Positions 34,246 through 43,641 of a stretch of DNA of 64,000 nt are shown here, piece by piece (position 1 is the stretch's first letter; every line of letters starts with the position of its first letter). Below the pieces are notes generated by a model. The model was not told the DNA's origin and searched no databases. It was given only the letters and a program-made list of their open reading frames with translations. The translations under genes were made by a program, and so were the position numbers. This DNA is from CANKHA01 sp963731585 (lineage in GTDB: Bacteria > Pseudomonadota > Alphaproteobacteria > Rhizobiales > Xanthobacteraceae): the NCBI GenBank assembly GCA_963731585.1, contig CAVSWC010000007.1, positions 165,607-229,606 of the forward strand. Reading direction: 5' to 3'.

Positions 34246-35310
34246 ATGCAAAATCCTTGGATAGCGAGCGAGCGTATTCACGAGCCATCCCAGCTCATGC
34301 AGGCAATCGAAGGCTCGGCCTATTGGTACCCTCACGAATTCGCAGATCGCAAAAAGTACGTCTATGCTCTGAGCGAAACGGAAATTGCCGAGATCATGGA
34401 TGCCGTCGCGGTTGTGGAAGCGCGCGGCATGGACATCAAGGACATCACCAAGAATGATTTCAACCTGCCGCGCTTTTCGGCAGTATTAGCTGATATTCGA
34501 AAAGAGTTGCTTGACGGTCGCGGCTTTGCGCTCATTCGAGGATTCCCTATTGAAAGTCGCACGCGTTACCAGAACGTTGCTGCCTTCTGGGGCGTGACTC
34601 ATCATTTCGCCCGCGCGCGGCCGCAGAATGCCAAGGGCCATCTTCTCGGGCACGTAACAAACACGGGGCAGTCGGTAACGACTGCCACCGGCCGCGGCTA
34701 TCAATCAAACGAAGCTCTGGGATTTCACGCCGACGGCTGTGACCTCACCTCCCTATTTTGTCTGCAATCCGCCAAATCGGGCGGCATCCATAAGCTCTGC
34801 AGCTCTGTTACGCTCTATAATGAAATGCTAAAGCAGCGACCTGATCTCGCCAAAGAGCTCTCTTTCCATTTCTATATGTCGCGAAAAGGTGTGTTGCCGC
34901 CGGGCGAAACCCAGCCCTGGTTCAGGCTACCCGTGTTTAGCGTGCAGGACGGCTTTTTCACCGCCCGTGGAGCTAGCAATACGCTCACCCGGGGTCACGA
35001 GCTTCCCGGTGTCCCGCCGCTCACGCCAGCACAAAAGGAGGCGATCGAACTTTATCAGAGGCTGGCCTCCGAGCTGTCCATCGACATTGAGTTTCAGCAG
35101 GGGGACATGTCGTATTCAAACAGCCATGTCACCTTACACTCACGCACCCGGTTTGAGGATTGGCCCGAGCTCGATCGGAGACGTCATCTCATTCGTTTGT
35201 GGATGCGCGTAGAGGAAGGCAAGCGCCCCCTGATCCCGGAACTCGCTAAGGAAATCGAGCGGGGCGTATTCCTCGAAGGCGTAGAATTGAACGCTGCGCT
35301 TAGCCCATAG
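34246..35310 (+). CDS. TauD/TfdA-like Fe(II)/2-oxoglutarate dioxygenase
   Basis: A 354-residue TauD/TfdA-type protein. Iron ligands are the His and Asp in ALGFHADGCDLTSLF and the distal His in SNSHVTLHSRTRFEDW. The following Arg-rich RRRHLIRLWMRVEE binds 2-oxoglutarate in this family. LLDGRGFALIRGFPIESRTR is the family entry motif. ATG 34246 has GGGAGGA upstream. Such enzymes hydroxylate a carbon next to a leaving group such as sulfonate, aryl ether or amine, to release it. In this setting it may open an aromatic or organosulfur substrate; that is inference. It is followed 39 bases later by a TctC gene. Confidence 0.85.
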   Translation: MQNPWIASERIHEPSQLMQAIEGSAYWYPHEFADRKKYVYALSETEIAEIMDAVAVVEARGMDIKDITKNDFNLPRFSAVLADIRKELLDGRGFALIRGFPIESRTRYQNVAAFWGVTHHFARARPQNAKGHLLGHVTNTGQSVTTATGRGYQSNEALGFHADGCDLTSLFCLQSAKSGGIHKLCSSVTLYNEMLKQRPDLAKELSFHFYMSRKGVLPPGETQPWFRLPVFSVQDGFFTARGASNTLTRGHELPGVPPLTPAQKEAIELYQRLASELSIDIEFQQGDMSYSNSHVTLHSRTRFEDWPELDRRRHLIRLWMRVEEGKRPLIPELAKEIERGVFLEGVELNAALSP

Positions 35311-35349
35311 TAGGCGAAGGCTAGCCGCGCACGGCAAGGGAGGAGAGAA

Positions 35350-36573
35350 GTGTTTACCAAATACGCAGCTTTTGGGGCGGCAATCATTGGCGCAACAGTC
35401 TTCTCCGTCGACGCTCTAGAGGCGCAAACGGGGGCCGATTTTTTTAAAGGTAAGACTGTCACCTACATCGTTTCGACAGGACCCGGGGGAGGTTACGACC
35501 TCTATGGCCGGCTTGTTGCCGAATACATGCAGAAGCACCTGCCCGGCTCGACCTTTGTGGTGAAGAACGTGCCAGGTGCCGGTCATATGATCGGCGCCAA
35601 TACTATTTATGCTTCAAAGCCCGATGGGCTGACGATTGGTACCTTCGTTACTGGCCTGATTTACAATCAACTCATCAAAGCCGATGGCGTGAGGTTCGAC
35701 CTTACCAAGATGTCCTGGATCGGAAAGGCGGCCTCTGATCCACGGATCATTGTTATTGCCGCCCAAACTCCTATTAAGACATTGGACGAACTGAGACATT
35801 ACAAAGACACACTGAAGTTTGCGTCATCCGGGATAGGCAGCTCAAGCTTTGTGGAGATCACGTCACTCACCAACATCCTGAAACTCCCGATCAGGGTAGT
35901 CTCGGGCTACAATGGAGCTGATGACCAGATCGCAATGCGCCGCGGTGAAACCAACGGCGGTTTGGGCTCGCGATCATCGCTTGAGCAGTTCGTGAAGAAT
36001 GGTTACGGCCGCTTCATCGCCCAGATTGGTGGTAAGGAGAGGGACGTGCCGCAACTCAAGGATCTGATCAAGGATCCGGATGGCCACTCAATGGTCGCGC
36101 TCATCCAGTCACAGGGAGACATCGCCCGCCTCACCGCAGGTCCGCCCAACATTCCAGCCGACCGCCTCGCCGCCCTGCGCGAAGCGTACAAGAACGCGAT
36201 GGAGGACAAAGAGTTGCAGGCAAAGGCCGAGAAGCTCGATCGGCCGGTCGACCCGGCCTATGGGGACGACGTCTTGGCGATGATCCATGAAGCGTTGAAC
36301 CAGAAGCCGGAAGTAGTGGCGGTGCTGAAAGCCGCGCTCGACCAGAAAGACACAACTCCACCAACCAAAGGCACCATTTCTGAGTGGAATGGCCGCTCAA
36401 AGTTGAAGCTGAAGACGGCGGATGGGAAAGAGCTCGAAGCCGGCATCTCCGGATCGCGCACGGAAATCACCATCGCTGGTCAGAGGGCTGATCGCGAGCA
36501 ACTGAAGGTTGGCATGGCTTGCGAGATTATTGGACCCGTGGGGGGCGATGCCAGCAAGGTAGCTTGCAATTGA
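35350..36573 (+). CDS. TctC/Bug-family periplasmic binding protein 3 with C-terminal extension
   Basis: A 407-residue receptor, longer than the usual ~330. Signal peptide, then FFKGKTVTYIVSTGPGGGYD, LPGSTFVVKNVPGAGHMIGA and VRFDLTKMSWIGKAASDPRI. The body ends near 335. An extra ~65-residue part follows with repeats of short strands (KGTISEWNGRSKLKLKTADG, ELEAGISGSRTEITIAGQRA) and a final pair of cysteines (GMACEIIG, KVACN), like a small OB-fold or beta domain. It is strikingly similar to the next gene, which lacks the extension, so the two are a tandem duplication. Confidence 0.88.
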   Translation: MFTKYAAFGAAIIGATVFSVDALEAQTGADFFKGKTVTYIVSTGPGGGYDLYGRLVAEYMQKHLPGSTFVVKNVPGAGHMIGANTIYASKPDGLTIGTFVTGLIYNQLIKADGVRFDLTKMSWIGKAASDPRIIVIAAQTPIKTLDELRHYKDTLKFASSGIGSSSFVEITSLTNILKLPIRVVSGYNGADDQIAMRRGETNGGLGSRSSLEQFVKNGYGRFIAQIGGKERDVPQLKDLIKDPDGHSMVALIQSQGDIARLTAGPPNIPADRLAALREAYKNAMEDKELQAKAEKLDRPVDPAYGDDVLAMIHEALNQKPEVVAVLKAALDQKDTTPPTKGTISEWNGRSKLKLKTADGKELEAGISGSRTEITIAGQRADREQLKVGMACEIIGPVGGDASKVACN

Positions 36574-36754
36574 AGCTAGTCCGATAATGGCGTCTGCCTT
36601 TTTTCTGCGCCGTTGACGGGCGGCCGAGCCCACGGTGATGGGCAGCGCCAAGGCTGAAGCCGAGGCGGAGCAGAAAACCAGGCAAAAACAATCGGCTCTA
36701 AATGTCGCGAATGCAGCGTTAGAAATCCGGGTTCCCCATGACAAGGAAGACAAC

Positions 36755-37771
36755 ATGCGTAAAGCAAGCGGCGTAAACGTTGTTAGTAGTGTCCTTGCGA
36801 TTGTTTTGTTAGCCTCGCCGGCTGTTGGGCAGAGCGGAGTGGATTTTTACAAGGGGAAGACGGTAAATTACATTGTTCCAACTTCTGCCGGGGGCGGCTC
36901 CGACCTGTATGGAAGGCTCGTAGCCGATTACATGCAGAAGTACCTTCCGGGCTCGACGTTCGTCGTGCGAAACATTCCAGGGGCGGGTCAAATCGTCGGA
37001 ACAAACACAATCTATCTTTCGCCCCCCGATGGCCTGACGATCGGAACGTTCAGTACGGGCTTAATCTATAATCAGCTGATTAGACTGGATGCCATTCGGT
37101 TCGACCTGACAAAGATGTCATGGATCGGCAAAGCAGCTACTGACCCGCGCGTTGTCGTTGTCTCAGCGGATTCGGGGATCAAGACTTGGCCAGATCTGAT
37201 GCAGGCCACGAAACCCATCAATTTTTCAACGGCGGGCATAGGTACCGCCGGCTATGTCGAGATTAAAGTGCTGCAAAAGTTGTTGAGCATGCCCATCAGC
37301 ATTAAAACGGGTTACAATGGAAATGAGGACCAGCTCGCTATGCGGCGCGGAGAGATTGTGGGCCGCCTTGGGTCACGTTCCGCCTGGCAGCAATTTGTCG
37401 ACAGTGGATATGGCCGCTTCGTCGCGCAAATCGGCGGCTCTGAGGGTGATGTGCCGCAACTTGCGTCTCTGGTGAGCCATGCGGAAGCAAAGACTTTTAT
37501 TAATCTGATCGAAAGCCAGGGTGATCTTGCTCGCTTGACGGCTGGGCCTCCGGGCATTCCCGAAGATCGCCTTGCCGCCTTGCGTCTCGCCTACGAAAAG
37601 GCAATGGCAGATCCCGAACTGCGGGCAAAGGCCGAAAAGGTCGAAAAACCCATTGAAGCGCGTCCTGGCGAAGTCGTGGAACAGCGTATCAGAGCTGCTC
37701 TTAACCAGCCGCCAAGTACGGTCGAACTGATCAAGGACGCTATGTCAACAGAAGGATCTTCTGTCCCCTAA
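36755..37771 (+). CDS. TctC/Bug-family periplasmic binding protein 4
   Basis: A 338-residue receptor with signal peptide MRKASGVNVVSSVLAIVLLA. ATG 36755 follows AAGGAAGA. Matching blocks with the preceding gene are DLYGRLVADYMQKYLPGSTF, TIGTFSTGLIYNQLI and RFDLTKMSWIGKAATDPRV. They are paralogues arisen in place. Both are likely to bind the same class of carboxylate made available by the neighbouring oxygenases. There is a long gene-free gap after it. Confidence 0.9.
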   Translation: MRKASGVNVVSSVLAIVLLASPAVGQSGVDFYKGKTVNYIVPTSAGGGSDLYGRLVADYMQKYLPGSTFVVRNIPGAGQIVGTNTIYLSPPDGLTIGTFSTGLIYNQLIRLDAIRFDLTKMSWIGKAATDPRVVVVSADSGIKTWPDLMQATKPINFSTAGIGTAGYVEIKVLQKLLSMPISIKTGYNGNEDQLAMRRGEIVGRLGSRSAWQQFVDSGYGRFVAQIGGSEGDVPQLASLVSHAEAKTFINLIESQGDLARLTAGPPGIPEDRLAALRLAYEKAMADPELRAKAEKVEKPIEARPGEVVEQRIRAALNQPPSTVELIKDAMSTEGSSVP

Positions 37772-38307
37772 TAGGTCACCGTGAATCATGCCGGTAGTAA
37801 GTTTCTCAAGGACGAGTGACGTGGGCGCGGCTATTCTGTTCGGTTCCGTGGAATCGATCTGCAATTGGCCAACGACGCCGCTTTCGCTGCGGGGCACTCG
37901 ATGCCAGCGCTGCGTTGTGTATCGATCGGACGCCCCGCTTAAGCGGCCTATAAAGGGGCTATCCGCCGCTAGGCCTGCCTGACCGCGACGCACTGAGCAC
38001 CGCGTAGACCGGTCTTGCGCCGGACTATCGGCCTCGCTCGCTCTCATTACGCCACGACGCCCAGCTGCAAGATCCCAGCATCACGCATGATACCGGGCCA
38101 TTCCACGCCAAGCCCTATCAGCATTCATTGTCGCGTGGTGTTCGTCTTCGATCGGCTAATGAAATGGATATACTGGGTATTCTTTCAACGCACGACATCA
38201 TGTAGTCTTGCCGCCGTGTTTGTGTCTTGTAAAAAAAGACATCCGCGATTTACGCTGGGGGAATTCGCTTCTGGCCGGAGATCGCGAGCGGCAAGGAATG
38301 ATCATCG
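37772..38307. other. gene-free gap of about 530 bases
   Basis: The open frames here are short and unlike proteins of either strand, and no strong hairpin or repeat was found. The end of the gap holds the promoter of the Rieske oxygenase gene; no operator could be picked out. It may contain eroded sequence. Confidence 0.5.
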
Positions 38308-39565
38308 ATGCTGACTAAAGAGCAGAACGAGCGCCTCACGCGCGTGGGGGCCGGAACTCCCTGCGGTGAAATGATGCGCCGCTACTGGCATCCCATCGCA
38401 GCGAGCAGCCAACTGCCGAACCCGGGGACAAGGCCAGTGCGCATCCTTGGTGAAGACCTCGTCCTTTATCGGGACAAGGCCGGCCAGTTGGGTTTGCTAG
38501 AACCTCACTGCGCGCACCGCCGCGCCAACTTGCTGTACGGCATGCCCGATGATTGTGGTTTGCGTTGCACTTATCACGGGTGGATGTTCGATGCGACCGG
38601 CCAATGCGTCGACCAGCCGTTCGAAACGTTTTCGATTCCCGCGAGTAAATACAAGGAAGAAATCAAGATCAAAGCCTACCCGGTTGAAGAGCTCGGAGGG
38701 TTGGTCTTTGCCTTTCTCGGCCCTGAGCCGAGACCATTGCTGCCGAGGTGGGAGGCCTTTGTTCGCGACGACGTCTACCGCGAGATTGGGGCGTGCGTCG
38801 TTCCGTGCAACTGGCTCCAGACGGTGGAGAACGCGGGCGACACGTCCCATGTCGTCACGACCCACTATCAGTACGGCGAATACGTGCTTGAAAAGCTGGG
38901 CCGGCCCGACCTCAAGCGTCACGAAAATTCGTCAGGCGCCGCAGGTTATAATGTCGGCAAGCAGAGGCCGATCCATGCTCAAGGCGTCGGTGCCGTAATC
39001 TTCCCTTATCTCGACGCCCAGGGCGATGGAACCTATCAGATCCGCGTTCCGATCGACGACATCAACACGTTGCACATCTGGTACATGGTCTTCGACGGTC
39101 AAGCGCAGAAAGAGCTAGGCAATCTCCTTGGCAAAGCAGGAGGATCCACGCGAAATTCCGTTCTTCGACGTTCCGGTGCCGACGCTCGTCAATGGGCAGG
39201 TGCCTGATTGGACACTGCTCGATAACAATAGTGGCCAGGACCTGGTCATGTGGTACTCGCAGGGAGCCGTCGTCGATCGTACGAAGGAAAATCTCGGCGC
39301 CGGCGACCGGAACATCCTTCAGCTTAGAAAACTGCTGCAGCAACAGATCTCGATCGTCGAGGCAGGCGGCGACCCCATCAATACCTTCCGGGATCCCGAG
39401 CAAAACAGATGTATCATTCCGCTGCATCAGGTGCCTGGCCGGCCACGAACGTCCCCCGACGGCAGGCCTGACCGCACCAATGCGGCTCGCAAATATTCTC
39501 CGGCTTACCAAAAGGCCACCGTCGCTCGTTTGGGCACGCGTGCGCTTTTGGACCCTGCCCATTGA
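38308..39565 (+). pseudogene. Rieske non-haem iron ring-hydroxylating oxygenase, alpha subunit, frameshifted
   Basis: The reconstructed protein is about 418 residues, like phthalate 4,5-dioxygenase-type oxygenases. The Rieske cluster ligands are CAHRRANL and, 16 residues on, CTYHGW. The catalytic iron ligands follow in NAGDTSHVVTTHYQYG. After LGNLL the frame is lost, and the next frame continues AKQEDPREIPFFDVPVP and MWYSQGAVVDRTKENLGAGD, the usual C-terminal helix. One extra base near 39125 explains it. It should hydroxylate or demethylate an aromatic acid with electrons from a reductase not present here. Confidence 0.85.
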
Positions 39566-39665
39566 TGCGCTCACGCCAATGACGAGCCGGTCTGGCGAGG
39601 GTCGAGTCTGAACAAGAACGATGCGTAAGGGCAATGGCTTCTGCGCCGCCTCAATGGAGCAAGAC

Positions 39666-40566
39666 ATGTCAACCCCGGTGCCCGATTGGTATCAATGGAC
39701 CTACCGCCCGCAAAATCTTGAGCGTCCAGATTGGTTCCGCTCCTGGCCAGGCAACGCACGCGTGGCAGTAAGTCTTAAGCTGATGCATGAATGGGAAAGT
39801 ACACCGCGGCCAATCGGCCGCGTGCTTACCGGCGCGTCGCCGGCCAGCATGCAGGACTATTCCGCGCTGTGCCTACGTGAATACGGGTTTCGGGAAGGCG
39901 TTTGGCGGTTGATGGACATGCTTGCCAAGCATGACGTGAAGGTTACGGTCATGGCCAGCGGGCTCGCGGTGGAGCTCTGGCCTGACAGCTTCATCGCACT
40001 TCATGAAAGCGGGCACGAAATCGCCTCGCACGGTTGGGATCAATGCTTGCACCCTCCGCAAATGAAGTCTCGCGAGGAGGAGCAGGACGCCATCCGCAAA
40101 ACTATTGCAGTTATCGAGTTCTGTCGTCGGCAAACGGCCGGTCGGTCACATGTCGCAAGGCCCGCGTCCGACCCAGCATACGCCTGAGATCGTGGCGGAT
40201 GAGGGATTGATTTGGGACGCTGACTACCAAGATTGCGATTTTCCGTACGTGATGAACGTCAAAGGACGGAAGATTGTTTCTGTCGGCTACGCCAAACCCG
40301 AATTTACGGAGATGGACGTGGCGGCCTTCGGCTTCACCGGTGGTCTGCAACACCTGAAATATCAGTTCGATGCGGTCTATGCGGAGGCGGCTCGCCACCC
40401 CATGAAGTTCTATTACGCGGTGCATGTGCATAAGACCGGGACGCCGGGGATGGCAAGAATGCTCGATGAGTTCCTTGAGTATGTGAAGCGCCACGACCAA
40501 ATCTGGTTCTGCCGATGCAACGACATGGCCGACTTTTGGCTCAGCAACGACAAGTCAACAAAGTAA
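39666..40566 (+). pseudogene. polysaccharide deacetylase (NodB-like) family protein, frameshifted
   Basis: About 300 residues of the NodB/PuuE-like carbohydrate-esterase fold. The first frame from ATG 39666 gives NARVAVSLKLMHEWESTPRP, VKVTVMASGLAVELWPDS and HEIASHGWDQCLHPPQMKS, the latter holding the His-x-His metal-type motif. The next frame resumes with VVGKRPVGHMSQGPRPTQHT and continues to 40566. One extra T near 40121 joins them (IESVVGKRP). Members act on N-acetyl or amide bonds; those near catabolic genes (PuuE type) often act on ureide-like compounds. The substrate is unknown. Confidence 0.8.
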
Positions 40567-40588
40567 AGGTTCAGATAGCTCAACTCGG

Positions 40589-41323
40589 ATGCTTAACGAA
40601 TTAGAAAATTTTAAACAGGCGGTCGCTCGCGTTGGCTATTCAGAGTCCACGGATGAGATCGCCATGGGGCTGGCATGGACCGAAAGCCTGTTTGGGCGCG
40701 GACACGACCTGCTTCGCTTTGAAAGCATGGGTCTTGGCGTGGCAAGCACTGACCCACGTAAGGGGGGTGTCACCACTGTCGACGCTCCGCGCTGTCCGGC
40801 ATTTGGTCTGGTTCCGACTGTGCTGCGCCTTTCCATGTCGGAGAACTCCGATCCGCGTCTGACAAAGGTTTGCGTCAAGCAGGTGCTGGGCGGATGGATC
40901 GCCCCTTATGTTGCTTTTCGACTCGCGCAGAAGCTCCACCATGCGGCAGTATTCTGGCGGCCGGGCACCTCGCCGGCAGAGACCGAGCCGCCGGCGACGC
41001 TAATCCTGGCCGCGAGCGCGGTGGGCGGGAAAGTGCGCCCGATGATGATCGCACCAGGAGTTCCTTGGACTGACAAACGGCGCGACAAGCTGTTGGTCGG
41101 TCAGGTGCCGGTCGAATTGACCGAGGGATTGCATGAGCTTCTTTCCGGTTTCACGGAAGAGACGACCAGCGCGCTTGCCGTGACCGCGGTGCCGGAAAGC
41201 ATGGGATCTCAGTTCAGCGCGTTCGTCGCGTTGGAGGATGTGATCGAAAGCTTCGGCCTCGATGGCGAGGCGCCCAATTTGTTGGATGTCGAGCGAGCCC
41301 GTAGTGTTGCAGGAAGGGCTTAG
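40589..41323 (+). CDS. hypothetical protein in catabolic cluster, 244 residues
   Basis: A soluble protein with no signal peptide or membrane segment. Notable segments are DEIAMGLAWTESLFGRGHDL, GVTTVDAPRCPAFGLVPTVL, CVKQVLGGWIAPYVAFRLAQ and PPATLILAASAVGGKVRPMM. It starts 22 bases after the deacetylase-like gene on the same strand and ends 209 bases before the dehydrogenase gene. I cannot assign a family. The frame has no lesion and the codon use resembles its neighbours, so it looks real. Its position suggests a role in the same pathway. Confidence 0.68.
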   Translation: MLNELENFKQAVARVGYSESTDEIAMGLAWTESLFGRGHDLLRFESMGLGVASTDPRKGGVTTVDAPRCPAFGLVPTVLRLSMSENSDPRLTKVCVKQVLGGWIAPYVAFRLAQKLHHAAVFWRPGTSPAETEPPATLILAASAVGGKVRPMMIAPGVPWTDKRRDKLLVGQVPVELTEGLHELLSGFTEETTSALAVTAVPESMGSQFSAFVALEDVIESFGLDGEAPNLLDVERARSVAGRA

Positions 41324-41532
41324 GTCAATGTCATAGTTGTGCTGACTTTTGAGCGGCGGATATACTTTGCTGGCTGCTTCGAAGCCGGAACAAAACAATT
41401 GCGCAGGTGAATAAAAACATAGAGTGGGGTGTTCAACTTTTGTGGTGTAGCGAAGTGTGCCAATCTACTTTCAGATTAAAAAACGGCGAATACGACGGGC
41501 GTTTGGGGGTTATGTCGAGTAAGGAAAATGAC

Positions 41533-42408
41533 ATGAGCATCACGACGGGTTTTATTGGTGCGGGCATCATCGGAAAACCGATGGCCATGAACCTGCTCGG
41601 AAAATTTCCGCTGGTAGTTTACGACATCAACAAGCACACGCTCGATGAATTTGCGCACGCTGGTGCGCAGATCGCAGCATCGCCGAAAGAGGTGGGCGAG
41701 CGGGCCGACATTATTGGCTTGGGCCTCAAGGACGATACGCAGGTGCGGTCCGTCATTCTTGGCGACAATGGGATTCTAGCCGGTGCCAAAAAGGGAAAGA
41801 TCATTGTGATCCACAGCACGATTGAGCCGGAGACAGCAGTCGAGCTTAACGAAACCTGCGGGAAGCAGGGGGTCAGCATCGTCGACGCGCCGATTAGCGG
41901 CGGCCGGGAGGGTGCCGCGGCGCGGACGCTTCTTTATATGGTGGGTAGTACCAAGGAGGATTTCGACCGCTGCTATCCGGTATTCGCTACTTCCGGCGAG
42001 ACGATCGTTCATATGGGTCCGGTCGGAGCCGGTGCAAAGACGCGCATCGTGCATCACGTCATGCTGGCCTTGAATCGCTTCGCGGCAGACGAGGGAATGA
42101 AGCTGGCAGAGGCAATCGGACTCGATGTTGCAACCGTTAGCAAAGCGGTGCATGGCGGCGAAGCGCAGAGTCATGTCATCGATCGGTATTTGGAAAAGTA
42201 CCGCGATATGCCGACTGGGGGCCAATATCGTGTCGCAGGCATGGCCATGCGTCTGGCGCACGAGCGTGGTATCCCCATGTTGGGGCCGGCGATCTACCAG
42301 CAGCTTTACCTGCCGACCAACGACGTCACAAACAGGGCGAAGGCCAAAGAAAATCGCGAGCTGGACGTTCCCGCCGCCGTTATTAAAGCAATAGTGGCAT
42401 CCGCCTGA
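41533..42408 (+). CDS. beta-hydroxyacid dehydrogenase-like protein with altered catalytic Lys
   Basis: A 291-residue protein of the 3-hydroxyisobutyrate/tartronate-semialdehyde dehydrogenase type. The NAD(P) motif is TGFIGAGIIGKPMAMNLLGK; the substrate loop is DAPISGGREGAAARTLLYMV. The segment that carries the catalytic Lys and the Asn pair (usual G-S-G-x-A-A-K-x-x-N-N) reads GAGAKTRIVHHVM, so Lys is Arg and the Asn pair is His-His. The rest, including LAEAIGLDVATVS, is normal. ATG 41533 follows GTAAGGAAA. It may have changed chemistry or bind only cofactor. It precedes the AMDase-like gene by 26 bases. Confidence 0.83.
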   Translation: MSITTGFIGAGIIGKPMAMNLLGKFPLVVYDINKHTLDEFAHAGAQIAASPKEVGERADIIGLGLKDDTQVRSVILGDNGILAGAKKGKIIVIHSTIEPETAVELNETCGKQGVSIVDAPISGGREGAAARTLLYMVGSTKEDFDRCYPVFATSGETIVHMGPVGAGAKTRIVHHVMLALNRFAADEGMKLAEAIGLDVATVSKAVHGGEAQSHVIDRYLEKYRDMPTGGQYRVAGMAMRLAHERGIPMLGPAIYQQLYLPTNDVTNRAKAKENRELDVPAAVIKAIVASA

Positions 42409-42434
42409 AGCTTGAAGCGGATATTGGGGGGCAG

Positions 42435-43169
42435 ATGACTTTCACAACTTGGCGGGGTGTCGTTGGGATCGTCCACCCCACGCGTCGTCCAGGGGCGGTC
42501 GAGTCCCTTATTCGAATGCTTCCAGAAGGGATAGGCATCTCTAACCTGCATCTCAATGTGCGAGAGGGCACGAAGGAGGAGTTTGCCTCGGCTATCGACG
42601 CGTATGAGTGGCATGTGGCCGACCTTGCAGAAGAAGGTGTTGACCTTGTTCACCCGATGGGGGCACCGCCCTTTATGCTGCTCGGATATGCAGGCGAGAA
42701 GGCGCTTATCGATGCTTGGCAGAAAAAATACAAAAAGCCTATCTTCACGTCAGGCCAGAACCACGTACGCGCGATGCGCGCCTTGGGAATTAGAAAATTT
42801 ATCGGCGCCAGCTATTCATCCGTGCAGAACAAGATCGTCGTCGATTACATGACCGAAGCCGGCTTCGAGGTCGTATCCATGGAGCCGATCGATGTTCCTT
42901 TCGAGCAGGCCAGCCATATCTCGCCGGAGATGCTCTACGCTCACATCAAGCGGCTGTGCCGCGACCAGCCGGGCGCCGAAGGGATCTACATTCAAGGCAG
43001 TGCCTGGAGGGTCGAGCGCGTTGTAGAGTTGCTGGAGCAAGACCTGCAAATGCCCGTCGTGCATGCCAACATTGCTCGCGCTTGGGAAATCCAGAAGCGT
43101 CTAACAATTCATCAGCCGCAGAAAGGCTTCGGTCGACTGTACGAGCAACTTCTTCCGCTTCCTGATTGA
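42435..43169 (+). CDS. maleate isomerase/arylmalonate decarboxylase-like protein without the active Cys
   Basis: A 244-residue protein of the Asp/Glu racemase superfamily resembling AMDase: WRGVVGIVHPTRRPGAVESL, VDLVHPMGAPPFMLLGYAGE, ALGIRKFIGASYSSVQNKIV and GAEGIYIQGSAWRVERVVEL. In AMDase the second domain has a Cys at the position where GSAWR now stands, and maleate isomerase also has one in the first loop (here MGAPP); neither is present. The only Cys lies in RLCRDQPG. It is therefore unlikely to use the family's Cys-based proton transfer. It is followed closely by the DoxX gene. Confidence 0.75.
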   Translation: MTFTTWRGVVGIVHPTRRPGAVESLIRMLPEGIGISNLHLNVREGTKEEFASAIDAYEWHVADLAEEGVDLVHPMGAPPFMLLGYAGEKALIDAWQKKYKKPIFTSGQNHVRAMRALGIRKFIGASYSSVQNKIVVDYMTEAGFEVVSMEPIDVPFEQASHISPEMLYAHIKRLCRDQPGAEGIYIQGSAWRVERVVELLEQDLQMPVVHANIARAWEIQKRLTIHQPQKGFGRLYEQLLPLPD

Positions 43170-43185
43170 AACTAGGCAAATCTGC

Positions 43186-43563
43186 ATGCTACATGCGACG
43201 AATTCCATTTTGACGATTCTCGGTCATGTCTTGGTTGGCAGCGTCTTCATCAGTCAGGCCGTCGGGACCTTGCCGCCGGCGCGCTTTGCGAACCATGCGA
43301 ACAAATTGCGCGACAAGGGGTTCCCGCTGCCCGAAATTGTACTTGCCTGTGGGCTCGCGATCATGCTCGTCGGCAGCGCCATGGTAATCCTCGACGTCTA
43401 TGCGCGGATTGGCGCCTTGATGCTCATCGGCTTTACGATAATCGCCACCATTCTCTACCAGAATTTCTGGTCGATTTCGGATCCGGCCCGCCGCCGCGAA
43501 AAGCGTGGCACCTTCTTCAATAATCTGGCGATCCTAGGTGGTCTCTTCCTTATCGCAGGCTGA
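43186..43563 (+). CDS. DoxX-family membrane protein
   Basis: A 125-residue inner-membrane protein with four predicted membrane helices (LTILGHVLVGSVFISQAVGT, PEIVLACGLAIMLVGSAMVI, RIGALMLIGFTIIATILYQN, NNLAILGGLFLIAG), the DoxX fold. DoxX proteins are quinone-related subunits or partners of oxidoreductases; the actual partner is unknown. It starts 16 bases after the AMDase-like gene and is probably in the same transcript. Confidence 0.85.
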   Translation: MLHATNSILTILGHVLVGSVFISQAVGTLPPARFANHANKLRDKGFPLPEIVLACGLAIMLVGSAMVILDVYARIGALMLIGFTIIATILYQNFWSISDPARRREKRGTFFNNLAILGGLFLIAG

Positions 43564-43641
43564 ACTTAGGGGCCGCGTAACAGAAGCGGTCGTGGGATGC
43601 TTTGACGCACCCGTTGGTGCAACCTCATCAAGGATCTTTCC

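Noticed and set aside
39062..39667. A 201-residue open frame opposite the Rieske and deacetylase genes
   Set aside because: It is antisense to well-supported plus-strand domains and has no recognisable motif.
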